Positions 1 through 11,334 of a stretch of DNA of 64,000 nt are shown here, piece after piece. The notes beneath the pieces were generated by a model. The model was not told the origin of the DNA and did not search any database. It saw only the letters and a program-made list of their open reading frames with translations. Numbering within the stretch: the stretch's first letter is position 1; the number at the start of each line of letters is the position of its first letter. This stretch comes from Euonymus europaeus. Its lineage: Eukaryota; Streptophyta; Magnoliopsida; Celastrales; Celastraceae. The stretch lies in NCBI GenBank assembly GCA_963580455.1, contig OY756967.1, positions 9,260,501 to 9,324,500 of the forward strand, given 5' to 3'. The translations under genes were made by a program, and so were the position numbers.

Positions 1-1761
1 TTATTGTTATTTTATGTCTAATTTTAAGATAATAGGCTTCCTAGATTGTTTTGGTGCCAAAACATGAGCTTTCATTCCAAATTGGTCAAAACCTTTAAAA
101 GATCCGCCATAAAGACAGTTGAGCATTTTCGAACCCTCGGAGTTCGTCATTCCACACTTTTTATTGTTATATTAAGTCTAATTTTACGAGAATACGCTCT
201 TAAATTATTTCGTTGCAAAAGATGAATTTTCATTCAAAATTAGAGAAACCTTTAACAGAACCTTCCAGGAGAGAGTTTGAGCTATTTCGGACGGTCAAAG
301 TTGATCATTATACACTTTTTATTGCTATTTTATGTCTAATTTTAAAAGAATAGGCTACGTAGATTGTTTTCTTGCCAAAAGATGAACTTCTATTCCAAAT
401 TGGACGAAACCTTTAAAACATCCTTCATGGAGAGAGTTGATAAATTCAGAACCCTCGATGTTTATCATTGCACGCCTTTTATTGTTATTTTGTGTCTAAT
501 TTTAAGAGAATAGGCTTCATAGATTGTTTTGGTGGCAAAAGATGAGCTTTCATTCCAAATTGGTGAAAACCTTTAAAAGATCCTCTATAAAGGGAGTTGA
601 GCATTTTCGAACCCTCGAAGTTCGTCATTGCACACTTTTTATTGTTATTTTAAGTCCAATTTTACGAGAATACGCTCCTTAATTTGTTTCATCGCAAAGG
701 ACGAACATTCATCCCAAATGAGAGAAAACCTTTTAAAAAACCTTCATGGAGAGAGTTGAACTATTTCGAACGGTCAAAGTTGATCGGTATACTCTTTTTA
801 TTGTTATTTTATGTCTAATTTTAGGAGAATAGGCTCCTTAGATTGTTTTCTTTCTAAAAGATGAACTTTTATTTCAAATTTGTCGAAACCTTCAAAACAT
901 CCGTCATGGAGAGAGTTGAGCATTTTCGAACCCACGAAGTTCATCATTGCACACTTTTTATTGTTAGTTTTTGTCTAATTTTAAGACAATAGGCTTCCTA
1001 GATTGTTTTAGTGCCAAAAGATGAACTTTGATTCTAAATTGGTCAAAACATTTGAAGGATCCTTCGTGGAAAGAGTTAAGCATTTCCGAACCCTCGAGGT
1101 TCATAATTCCACACTTATTATTGTCATTTTATGTCTAATTTTACGAGAATAGGCTCCTTAAGTTGTTTCGTTTCAAAAGACGAACTTTCATTCCAAATTA
1201 GAGAAAACTTTTAAAGGATCCTCCATGGAGAGAGTCGAGCATTTCCGAACCCTCAAAGTTTATCTTTGCACACGTTTTATTATTATTTTTTATGTCTAAT
1301 TTTAAGAGAATAGGCTCCTTAGATTGTTTCATTGCCAAAAGATTAACTTTCAATCGAGATTGGATAAAACCTTTAAAAGATCCTCGAAGGAGAGAGTTGA
1401 GGATTAACGAACCCGCGAGGTTCATTATTAATGCACACTTTTTATTGTTATTTTATGTCTAATTTTACGAGAATAGGCTCCTTATATTGTTTCGTTGCAA
1501 AAGACGAACTTTCATTCCAAATTAGAGAAAACCTTTTAAAGAACCTTCATGGAGAGAGTTGAGCTATTTCGAACCGTCAAATTTGATCGTTATACACTTT
1601 TTATTGTTATTTTATGTCTAATTTTAAGAGAATAGGCTCCTTAGACTGTTTTTTTTGCCAAGCGATGAACTTTTATTCCTGATTGGGAGAAACCTTTGAA
1701 ACATCCTTCATGGAGAGAGTTGAGCAATTCCAAACCCTCGAAGTTCATCATTGCACGCCTT
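1..1761. repeat. Reference 11-mer HOR unit, monomers A-K
   Basis: Monomer starts (phase set at 'ttattg'): A 1, B 161, C 319, D 479, E 639, F 798, G 958, H 1118, I 1277, J 1442, K 1601. Lengths are 158-165 bp. Diagnostic words: A 'gccaaaacatgag'; B 'acgctcttaaatta'; C 'ggctacgtaga'; D 'gtggcaaaagatgag'; E 'acgctccttaattt'; F 'ttctttctaaaag'; G 'aagacaatagg'; H 'ccttaagttgtttcg'; I 'agattaactttcaat' and 'gaacccgcgag'; J 'ccttatattg'; K 'cttagactgtt'. B, E and J share the 'ctatttcgaac' 3' half. C, F and K share 'aaaacatcc'. A, D and G share 'aggcttc', and H matches B and E in its first half. This supports an ancestral trimer. Confidence 0.93.
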
Positions 1762-4700
1762 TTATTGTTATTTTATGTCTAATTTTAAGAGAATAGGCTT
1801 GCTAGATTGTTTTGGTGCCAAAACATTAGCTTTCATTCCAAATTGTTCAAAACCTTTAAAAGATCCTCCAGAAAGACAGTTGAGCATTTTCGAACCCTCG
1901 GAGTTCGTCATTCCACACTTTTTATTGTTAGATTAAGTCTAATTTTACGAGAATACGCTCTTAAATTATTCCGTTGCAAAAGATGAATTTTCATTCAAAA
2001 TTAGAGAAAACCTTTAACAGAACCTTCCAGGAGAGAGTTTGAGCTATTTCGGACGGTCAAAGTTGATCAGTATACACTTTTTATTGTTATTTTATGTCTA
2101 ATTTTAAAAGAATAGGCTACGTAGATTGTTTTCTTGCCAAAAGATGAACTTCTATTCCAAATTGGACGAAACCTTTAAAACATCCTTCATGGAGAGAGTT
2201 GATAAATTCCGAACCCTCGATGTTCATCATTGCACGCCTTTTATTGTTATTTTGTGTCTAATTTTAATAGAATAGGCTTCCTAGATTGTTTTGGTGGCAA
2301 AAGATGAGCTTTCATTCCAAATTGGTGAAAACCTTTAAAAGATCCTCTATGAAGGGAGTTGAGCATTTTCGAACCCTCGAAGTTCGTCATTGCACACTTT
2401 TTATTGTTATTTTAAGTCCAATTTTACGAGAATACGCTCCTTAATTTGTTTCATCGCAAAGGACGAACGTTCATCCCAAATGAGAGAAAACCTTTTAAAA
2501 AACCTTCATGGAGAGAGTTGAACTATTTCGAACGGTCAAAATTGATCGGTATACACTTTTTATTGTTATTTTATGTCTAATTTTAGGAGAATAGGCTCCT
2601 TAGATTGTTTTCTTTCTAAAAGATGAACTTTTATTTCAAATTGGACGAAACCTTCAAAACATCCGTCATGGAGAGAGTTGAGCATTTTCGAACCCACGAA
2701 GTTCATCATTGCACACTTTTTATTGTTATTTTATGTCTAATTTTAAGACAATAGGCTTCCTAGATTGTTTTAGTTCCAGAAGATGAACTTTGATTCTAAA
2801 TTGGTCAAAACATTTGAAAGATCCTCCATGGAAAGAGTTGAGCATTTCCGAACCCTCGAGGTTCATAATTCGACACTTATTATTGTCATTTTATGTCCAA
2901 TTTTACGAGAATAGGCTCCTTAGGTTGTTTCGTTTCAAAAGACGAACTTTCATTCCAAATTAGAGAAAACTTTTAAAGGATCCTCCACGGAGAGAGTCGA
3001 GCATTTCCGAACCCGGAAAGTTTATCTTTGCACACGTTTTTTTTTTTTTTATGTCTAATTTTAAGAGAATAGGATCCTTAGATTGTTTCATTGCCAAAAG
3101 ATTAACTTTCAATCCAGATTCGATAAAACCTTTAAAAGATCCTCGAAGGAGAGAGTTGAGCATTAACGAACCCGCGAGGTTCATTATTATTGCACACTTT
3201 TTATTGTTATTTTATGTCTAATTTTACGAGAATAGGCTCCTTATATTGTTTCGTTGCAAAAGACGAACTTTCATTCCAAATTAGAGAAAACCTTTTAAAG
3301 AACCTTCATGGAGAGAGTTGAGCTATTTCGAACCGTCAAATTTGATCGGTATACACTTTTTATTGTTATTTTATGTCTAATTTTAAGAGAATAGGCTTCT
3401 TAGACTGTTTTTTTTGCCAAGAGATGAACTTTTATTCCTGATTGGGAGAAACCTTTGAAACATCCTTCATGGAGAGAGTTGAGCAATTCCAAACCCTCGA
3501 AGTTCATCATTGCACGCCTTTTATTGTTATTTTATGTCTAATTTTAAGAGAATAGGCTTCCTAGATTGTTTTGGTGCCAAAACATGAGCTTTCATTCCAA
3601 ATTGGTCAAAACCTTTAAAAGATCCTCCATAAAAACAGTTGAGCATTTTCGAACCCTCGGAGTTCGTCATTCCACACTTTTTATTGCTATATTAAGTCTA
3701 ATTTTACGAGAATACGCTCTTAAATTATTCCGTTGCAAAAGATGAATTTTCATTCAAAATTAGAGAAAACCTTTAACAGAACCTTCCAGGAGAGAGTTTG
3801 AGCTATTTCAGACGGTCAAAGTTGATCAGTATACACATTTTATTGTTATTTTATGTCTAATTTTAAAAGAATAGGCTACGTAGATTGTTTTCTTGCCAAA
3901 AGATGAACTTCTATTCCAAATTGGACGAAACCTTTAAAACATCCTTCATGGAGAGAGTTGATAAATTCCGAACCCTCGATGTTCATCATTGCACGCCTTT
4001 TATTGTTATTTTGTGTCTAATTATAAGAGAATAGCCTTCCCAGATTGTTTTGGTGGCAAAAGATGAGCTTTCATTCCAAATTGATGAAAACCTTTAAAAG
4101 ATCCTCTACAAAGGGAGTTGAGCATTTTCGAACCTCGAAGTTCGTCATTGCACACTTTTTATTGTTATTTTAAGTCCAATTTTACGAGAATACGCTCCTT
4201 AATTTGTTTCATCGCAAAGGACGAACATTCATCCCAAATTAGAGAAAACCTTTTAAAAACCTTCATGGAGAGAGTTGAACTATTTCGAACGGTCAAAGTC
4301 GATCGGTATACACTTTTTATTGTTATTTTATGTCTAATTTTAGGAGAATAGGCTCCTGAGATTGTTTTCTTTCTCAAAGATGAACTTTTATTTCAAATTG
4401 GACGAAACCTTCAAAACATCCGTCATGGAGAGAGTTGAGCATTTTCGAACCCACGAAGTTCATCATTGAACACTTTTTATTGTTATTTTATGTCCAATTT
4501 TAAGACAATAGGCTTCCTAGATTGTTTTAGTGCCAAAAGACAAACTTTGATTCTAAATTGGTCAAAACATTTGAAAGATCCTCCATGGAAAGAGTTGAGC
4601 ATTTCCGAACCCTCGAGGTTCATAATTCGACACTTATTATTGTCATTTCATGTCTAATTTTACGAGAATAGGCTCCTTAAGTTGTTTCGTTTCAAAAGAC

Positions 4701-7045
4701 GAACTTTCATTCCAAATTAGAGAAAACTTTTAAAGGATCCTCCATGGAGAGAGTCGAGCATTTCCGAACCCTCAAAGTTTATCTTTGCACACGTTTTATT
4801 TTTTTTTTACGTCTAATTTTAAGAGAATAGGCTCCTTAGATTGTTTCATTGCCAAAAGATTAACTTTCAATCCAGATTGGATAAAACCTTTAAAAGATCC
4901 TCGAAGGAGAGAGTTGACCATTAACGAACCCGCGAGGTTCATTATTATTGCACACTTTTTATTGTTATTTTATGTCTATTTTTACGAGAATAGGCACCTT
5001 ATATTGTTTCGTTGCAAAAGACGAACTTTCATTCCAAATTAGAGAAAACCTTTTAAAGAACCTTGATGGAGAGAGTTGAGCTATTTCGAACCGTCAAAGT
5101 TGATCGGTATACACTTTTTATTGTTATTTTATATCTAATTTTAAGAGAATAGGCTCCTTAGACTGTTTTTTTGCCAAGAGATGAACTTTTATTCCTCATT
5201 GGGAGAAACCTTTAAAACATCCATCATGGAGAGAGTTGAGCAATTCCAAACCCTCGAAGTTCATCATTGCACGCCTTTAATTGTTATTTTATGTCTAATT
5301 TTAAGAGAATAAGCTTCCTATATTGTTTTGCTGCCAAAACATGAGCTTTCATTCCAAATTGGTCAAAACCTTTAAATGATCCTCCATAAAAACAATTGAG
5401 CATTTTCGAACCCTCGGTGTTTGTTATTCCACACTTTTTATTTTTATATTAAGTCTAATTTTACGAGAATACGCTCTTAAATTATATTCCGTTGCAAAAG
5501 TTGAATTCTTATTCAAAATTAGAGAAAACCTTTAACAGAACCTTCAAGGAGAGAGTTGAGCTATTTCGAACGGTCAAAGTTGATCAGTATACACTTTTTA
5601 TTGTTATTTTATGTCTAATTTTAAAAGAATAGGCTACGTAGATCGTTGTTTTCTTGCCAAAAGATGAACTTTTATTCCAAATTGGACGAAACCTTTAAAA
5701 CATCCTTCATGGAGAGAGTTGATAAATTCGGAACCCTCGATGTTCATCGTTGCACACCTTTTATTGTTATTTCGTGTCTAATTTTAAGAGAATCGGCTTC
5801 CTACATTGTTTTGGTGCCAAAACATGAGCTTTCATTCCAAATTGGTGAAAACCTTTAAAAGATCCTCTACAAAGGGAGTTGAGCATTTTCGAACCCTCAA
5901 AGTTCTTCATTGCACACTTTTTATTGTTATCTTAAGTCCAATTTTACGAGAATACGCTCCTTAATTTGCTTCATTGCAAAGGACGAACATTCATTCCAAA
6001 TTAGAGAAAACCTTTTAAAAAACCTTCATGGAGAGAGTTGAACTATTTCGAACGGTCAAAGTTGATCGGTATACTCTTTTTATTGTTATTTTATCTCTAA
6101 TTTTAAGAGAATAGGCTCCTCAGATTGTTTTCTTTCTAAAAGATGAACTTTTATTTCAAATTGGACGAAACCTTCAAAACATCCTTCATGGAGAGAGTTG
6201 AGCATTTTCGAACCCTCGAAGTTCATCATTGCACACTTTTTATTGTTTTTTTATGTCTAATTTTAAGACAATAGTCTTCCCAGATTGTTTTAGTGCCAAA
6301 AGATGAACTTTGATTCTAAATTGGTCAAAACATTTGAAAGATCCTCCATGGAAAGAGTTGAGCATTTCCAAACCCTCGAGGTTCATAATTCCACACTTAT
6401 TATTGTCATTTTATGTCTAATTTTACGAGAATATGCTCCTTAAGTTGTTTCGTTTCAAAAGACGAACTTTCATTCCAAATTAGAGAAAACTTTTAAAGGA
6501 TCCTCCATGGAGAGAGTCGAGCATTTCCGAAGACTCAAAGTTTATCTTTGCACACGTTTTATTATTTTTTTTTATGTCTAATTTTAAGAGAATAGGCTCC
6601 TTAGATTGTTTCATTGCCAAAAGATTAACTTTCAATCCAGATTTGATAAAACCTTTAAAAGATCCTCGAAGGAGAGAGTTGAGCATTAACGAACCCGTGA
6701 GGTTCATTATTATTGCACACTTTTTATTGTTATTTTATGTCTAATTTTACGAGAATAGGCTCCTTATATTGTTTTGTTGCAAAAGACGAACTTTCATTCC
6801 AAATTAGAGAAAACCTTTTAAAGAACCTTCATGGAGAGAGTTGAGCTATTTCGAACTGTCAAATTTGATCGGTAAACACTTTTTATTGTTATTTTATGTC
6901 TAATTTTAAGAGAATAGGCTCCTTAGACTGTTTTTTTTTTGCCAAGAGATGAACTTTTATTCCTGATTGGGAGAAACCTTTGAAACATCCTTCATGGAGA
7001 GAGTTGAGCAATTCCAAACCCTCGAAGTTCATCATTGCACGCCTT

Positions 7046-8485
7046 TTATTGTTATTTTATGTCCAATTTTAAGAGAATAGGCTTCCTAGATTGTTTTCGT
7101 GCCCAAACATGAGCTTTCATTCCAAATTGGTCAAAACCTTTAAAAGATCCTCCATAAAGACAGTTGAGCATTTTCGAACCCTCGGAGTTCGTCATTCCAC
7201 ACTTTTTATTGTTATATTAAGTCTAATTTTACGAGAATACGCTCTTAAATTATTCCGTTGCAAAAGATGAATTTTCATTCAAAATTAGAGAAAACCTTTA
7301 ACAGAACCTTCAAGGAGAGAGTTGAGCTATTTCGAACGGTCAAAGTTGATCAGTATACACTTTTTATTTTTATTTTATGTCTAATTTTAAAAGAAGAGGC
7401 TACGTAGATTGTTTTCTTGCTAAAAGATGAACTTCTATTCCAAATTAGACGAAACCTATAAAACATCCTTAATGGAGAGAGTTGATAAATTCCGAACCCT
7501 CGATGTTCATCATTGCACGCCTTTTATTGTTATTTTGTGTCTAATTATAAGAGAATAGGCTTCCTAGATTGTTTTGGTGGCAAAAGATGAGCTTTCATTC
7601 CAAATTGGTGAAAACCTTTAAAAGATCCTCTACAAAGGGAGTCGAGCATTTTCGAACCCTCGAAGTTCATCATTGCACAATTTTTATTGTTTTTTTATGT
7701 CTAATTTTAAGACAATAGGCTTCCCAGATTGTTTTAGTGCCAAAAGATGAACTTTGATTCTAAATTGGTCAAAACATTTGAAAGATCCTCCATGGAAAGA
7801 GTTCAGCATTTCCGAACCCTCGAGGTTCATAATTCCACACTTATTATTGTCATTTTATGTCTAATTTTACGAGAATAGGCACCTTAAGTTGTTTCGTTTC
7901 AAAAGACGAACTTTCATTCCAAATTAGAGAAAACTTTTAAAGGATCCTCCATGGAGAGAGTCAAGCATTTCCGAACCCTCAAAGTTTATCTTTGCACACG
8001 TTTAAATATTTTTTTTATGACTAATTTTAAGAGAATAGGCTCCTTAGATTGTTTCATTGCCAAAAGATTAACTTTCAATCCAGATTGGATAAAACCTTTA
8101 AAAGATCCTCGAAGGAGAGATTTGAGCATTAACGAACCCGCGAGGTTCATTATTATTGCACACTTTTTATTGTTATTTTATGTCTAATTTTACGAGAATA
8201 GGCTCCTTATATTGTTTCGTTGCAAAAGACGAACTTTCATTCCAACTTAGAGAAAACCTTTTAAAGAACCTTGATGGAGAGAGTTGAGCTATTTCGAACC
8301 GTCAAAGTTGATCGGTATACACTTTTTATTGTTATTTTATTTCTAATTTTAAGAGAATAGGCTCCTTAGACTGTTTTTTTGCTAAGAGATGAACTTTTAT
8401 TCCTAATTGGGAGAAACCTTTAAAACATCCTTCATGGAGAGAGTTGAGCAATTCCAAACCCTCGAAGTTCATCATTGCAAGCCTT
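7046..8485. repeat. 9-mer HOR variant (E and F lost)
   Basis: This copy is 1440 bp, nine monomers. A, B, C and D are in order. Near 7650-7680 the D monomer then passes into an F-like 3' end ('gttcatcattgcac') and straight into G ('aagacaatagg', about 7710). The E monomer and most of F are missing. The join stays in monomer register, as expected from unequal crossing-over or intra-array recombination between D and F. Confidence 0.88.
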
Positions 8486-9482
8486 TTATTGTTATTTTAT
8501 GTCTAATTTTAAGAGAATAGGCTTCCTAGATTGTTTTGGTGCCAAAACATGAGCTTTCATTCCAAATTGGTCAAAACCTTTAAAAGATCCTCCATAAAGA
8601 CAGTTGAGCATTTTCGAACCCTCGGAGTTCGTCATTCCACACTTTTTATTGTTATATTAAGTCTCATTTTACGAGAATACGCTCTTAAATTATTCCGTTG
8701 CAAAAGTTGAATTTTCATTCAAAATTAGCGAAAACCTTTAACAGAACCTTCCAGGAGAGAGTTGAGCTATTTCGAACGGTCAAAGTTGATCAATATACAC
8801 TTTTTATTGTTATTTTATGTCTAATTTTAAAAGAAGAGGCTACGTAGATTGTTTTCTTGCCATAAGATGAACTTCTATTCCAAATTGGACGAAACCTTTA
8901 AAACATCCTTAATGGAGAGAGTTGATAAATTCCGAACCCTCGATGTTCATCATTTCACGCCTTTTATTGTTATTTTGTGTCTAATTATAGGAGAATAGGC
9001 TTCCTAGATTGTTTTGGTGGCAAAAGATGAGCTTTCATTCCAAATTGGTGAAAACCTTTAAAAGATCCTCTACAAAGGGGGTTGAGCATTTTCAAACCTT
9101 CGAAGTTCGTCATTGCACACTTTTTATTGTTATTTTAAGTCCAATTTTACGAGAATACGCTCCTTAATTTGTTTCATTGCAAAGGACGAACATTCATTCC
9201 AAATTAGAGAAAATCTTTTAAAAACCTTCATGGAGAGAGTTTGTAATATCCCGAACCCAAATTTAAAAAAATATATAATAAATTTTCAAATTTTATATTT
9301 TTAATAAATACTACATATTATTAGAAAAATATAGGCGCAAGAATCACCGAAATCGGAGTTGAATTGGATTTGTTACAAATTATGGAAGTTTAAGTAATTA
9401 AGTTTAAAACGAGGGGCAAAACGGTAATTTTATGAAAAATCTGGGATAACCCAGATTTTTCTGGTTTCTGGCAGAGTTGCCC

Positions 9483-9530
9483 GAGAGAGAGAGAGAGAGA
9501 GAGAGGGGGGAGGAGAGAGAGAGAGGGAAG
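9483..9530 (+). repeat. (GA)n microsatellite in 5' LTR
   Basis: This is a run of GA dinucleotides with two short G interruptions. The counterpart in the 3' LTR (16505-16545) is shorter, so the tract has changed length since insertion. Confidence 0.9.
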
Positions 9531-10076
9531 AAGATTGTTCGTTTGTGGTCCGATCGGAGCAAGTAAGGTGTCAAATCGAAGCTCGTGGAGAGAGCAGCAA
9601 AACCCAAGTGGAATCACAGCCATCGGACCACCGTAGACGGCGGAATCGGCCGTTGACTCGGGTTTGACCCGTTTTGATTGGGTTGACCCGGTTTGACTAT
9701 TTGACCCGGTTTGACTGTTGACTTTTTGGTTGACTTTTGGTTGACTTTTCCTTAATTTGACTGTCGCGTATACGTATCCGTATTTCGATGCAGGAAGTTG
9801 ATTTGAGGATTTCGGATTGGGATTTTGGACGTACTACGAATTAGCGTAGTCGACATTTCAGGTAGGGATTCTGCCCTAGTTCTTATTTGGGGTTCCGGGA
9901 GTTCCGTATTCGACGGACTCCTATTTGTCTATTGGTGTGAAATTCCCGGAGATTGAGAATTTCTCTGTTTATACTCTTATCTGATTTATTTCCGCAATTG
10001 CAATATGTTATGATTATATGTGGTTTGTTTGGAGGTATATGTACGACTGGCAGTATTTTTGTGCATCGTGTCTCTT

Positions 10077-10145
10077 GTGGGGCCCACTATTCTGGTGGGG
10101 CCCACTTATCCTCCTGTGGGGCCCACAGTCATTGGTGGGGCCCAC
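10077..10145 (+). promoter_or_regulatory. Four GTGGGGCCCAC motifs (TCP-type sites) in 5' LTR
   Basis: Exact copies of GTGGGGCCCAC lie at 10077-10087, 10095-10105, 10116-10126 and 10135-10145, spaced 18-21 bp, about two helical turns. The motif fits the class I TCP transcription-factor consensus GTGGGNCC and is symmetric, so it can be read on either strand. In the 3' LTR the counterparts are at 17283, 17300, 17321 and 17340, and only the last is unchanged. A role as an LTR enhancer is inferred from motif match and regular spacing. Confidence 0.6.
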
Positions 10146-10810
10146 CTCCTGATGTTTGGTTTTATCCTCGAGAGTCCGGATAGGACTTCATTATGATGAT
10201 CTTCTATGATTTGGAGCTTATGGAGGGATGATTTGTAGAGCGTGAGACCCACATCGGGCGACCCAGCTTACTGGATGATTTATCGATGGTTTTGATCGGG
10301 TACGTACCTGGAGACCGGATTGAGGAGAGATACATCATAGGGGACACTCTTCGATGTAGGCGATGCTATCGAGTACCTGATGTAGGCTCGATTCTCATCC
10401 AATCTGGGGAGTACCTGGACTGGGAGACACCTTGTGGGGATCAGGGTGGGTCCAGGGGAGGATTTTCTGTTGTTATGTGGATATGAGTTGATACGGATTT
10501 GAGTTGATATGGATTTGAGTTGGATCATGATTGAGTACTGACTTGTGAGTTGTACTTGAGGATGGTAGTGGTGGAGCCTACTCGGTATCTACCCTACGGA
10601 TTGACTGATTGTGATGAGATTTCATGTGTATCACTTATGGTTTCTCTGTATGTATTCTATATCTTACAGACTTTCTTACTTTATCTCTGATTCACTGGAG
10701 TTCGGTGATACGGGAGTGTATCACTATTTGAGTTTCCTGTTCATTTCACATACATCTTGAGTTCTACTTTCCGTTTATTCTGATGATCGATATTTCTCCA
10801 TATCCCTACT

Positions 10811-10824
10811 GAGCTTTGTAGCTC
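10811..10824 (+). promoter_or_regulatory. GAGCT-N4-AGCTC dyad in 5' LTR
   Basis: GAGCTTTGTAGCTC lies between 'ccctact' and 'cacccctttcatt'; the 3' LTR copy is at 18040-18053. The same context and a near-identical dyad recur on the minus strand of two solo LTRs of another family (40913-40925 and 59347-59359). It could form an RNA hairpin near the R region. Function is not known. Confidence 0.5.
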
Positions 10825-11174
10825 ACCCCTTTCATTCACATGTTTTCAGGTGAGATGGCCGGAGTGGATGATCAGCGCAGGGATGCGTGAGATGTGATGT
10901 GTGGCTGCTGGGTGAATATTTGTGTCTTTGTATTTACATTCGGTATTCCGTATCTATGAGATTTTCCGCTGTAGAATCTAGTTTGTATGTTACATTCCAT
11001 TATGGCAGTATTTGGGATTTGGTTGAGACATATATATGTGAGACTACGTATGTAGTGTTTGGATAGATATTGGGTTTAAATCTGGTTTGGGGAACGGAGG
11101 GGTTCCCTGCCGGTCACGTCTCTGGAATTCATGGGTGCATATATGCACCTATCTAGGAGAGGGGCGTGACAGTT

Positions 11175-11185
11175 TGGTATCAGAG
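11175..11185 (+). other. Primer binding site (initiator tRNA-Met)
   Basis: TGGTATCAGAG begins three bases after the 5' LTR end. It matches the complement of the 3' end of plant initiator tRNA-Met, the usual primer of Ty3/gypsy and copia elements. The match stops after 11 bases, where the canonical site continues with CCA and this copy has GTG. Confidence 0.92.
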
Positions 11186-11334
11186 GTGGTCAGTTAGTTT
11201 TTGGAGTGATTTTTCGGTTTCTTTTGTTTTTCCCCCAGCTACACATCACGCGCTTCCCGGCTGATCTGGTGAGTTATTCTTTCTTTTACGTTTGGGGTAT
11301 TTGACTTATGTAGTTATACGTTTACGTTTCAGAT
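11186..11334 (+). other. Leader between primer site and gag start
   Basis: This is about 150 bp of non-coding leader. It contains a donor-like 'ggtgagtta' (GT at 11269) and an acceptor-like 'tacgtttcag' (AG at 11332) two bases before the gag ATG. That could mark a 64-nt intron, but the size is at the lower plant limit and I do not annotate it. Nothing else is recognisable. Confidence 0.5.

Larger units (their letters stand above)
1..9241. repeat. Satellite array segment 1 (160-bp monomers, 11-mer HOR)
   Basis: Head-to-tail monomers of about 160 bp fill this stretch without a break. Each begins near 'ttattgttattttatgtcta', followed by 'agagaatagg' or 'cgagaata', a variable middle, 'ggagagagttga' and 'cattgcacac'. 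Eleven monomer types recur in fixed order (A to K). HOR copies start at 1, 1762, 3521, 5279, 7046 and 8486. The first four are 11-mers of 1761, 1759, 1758 and 1767 bp; the fifth is a 9-mer; the sixth is cut in its E monomer by the retrotransposon at 9242. Base composition is strongly AT-rich. I see no gene. A centromeric role is inferred only from monomer length and HOR organisation. Confidence 0.97.
9242..11171 (+). repeat. 5' LTR of the chromovirus (1930 bp)
   Basis: It begins TGTAATATCCCG and ends GGGGCGTGACA immediately before the primer site spacer. Compared with the 3' LTR it lacks about 207 bp at 9650/9651 (matching 16667-16874) and carries a short extra 'actcttatctgatt' near 9972. I count nine substitutions in roughly the first 400 aligned bases, so the insertion is not very recent. 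It contains a (GA)n tract, a cluster of TTGACT words (about 9650-9760), four GTGGGGCCCAC motifs and a GAGCT-AGCTC dyad at 10811-10824. A TATA-like 'catatatatgtg' lies near 11029, but I cannot place the transcription start with confidence. Confidence 0.95.

Noticed and set aside
11269..11332. Small intron just before the gag ATG
   Set aside because: Splice-like ends are present, but 64 nt is very short for a plant intron and no transcript evidence is available.
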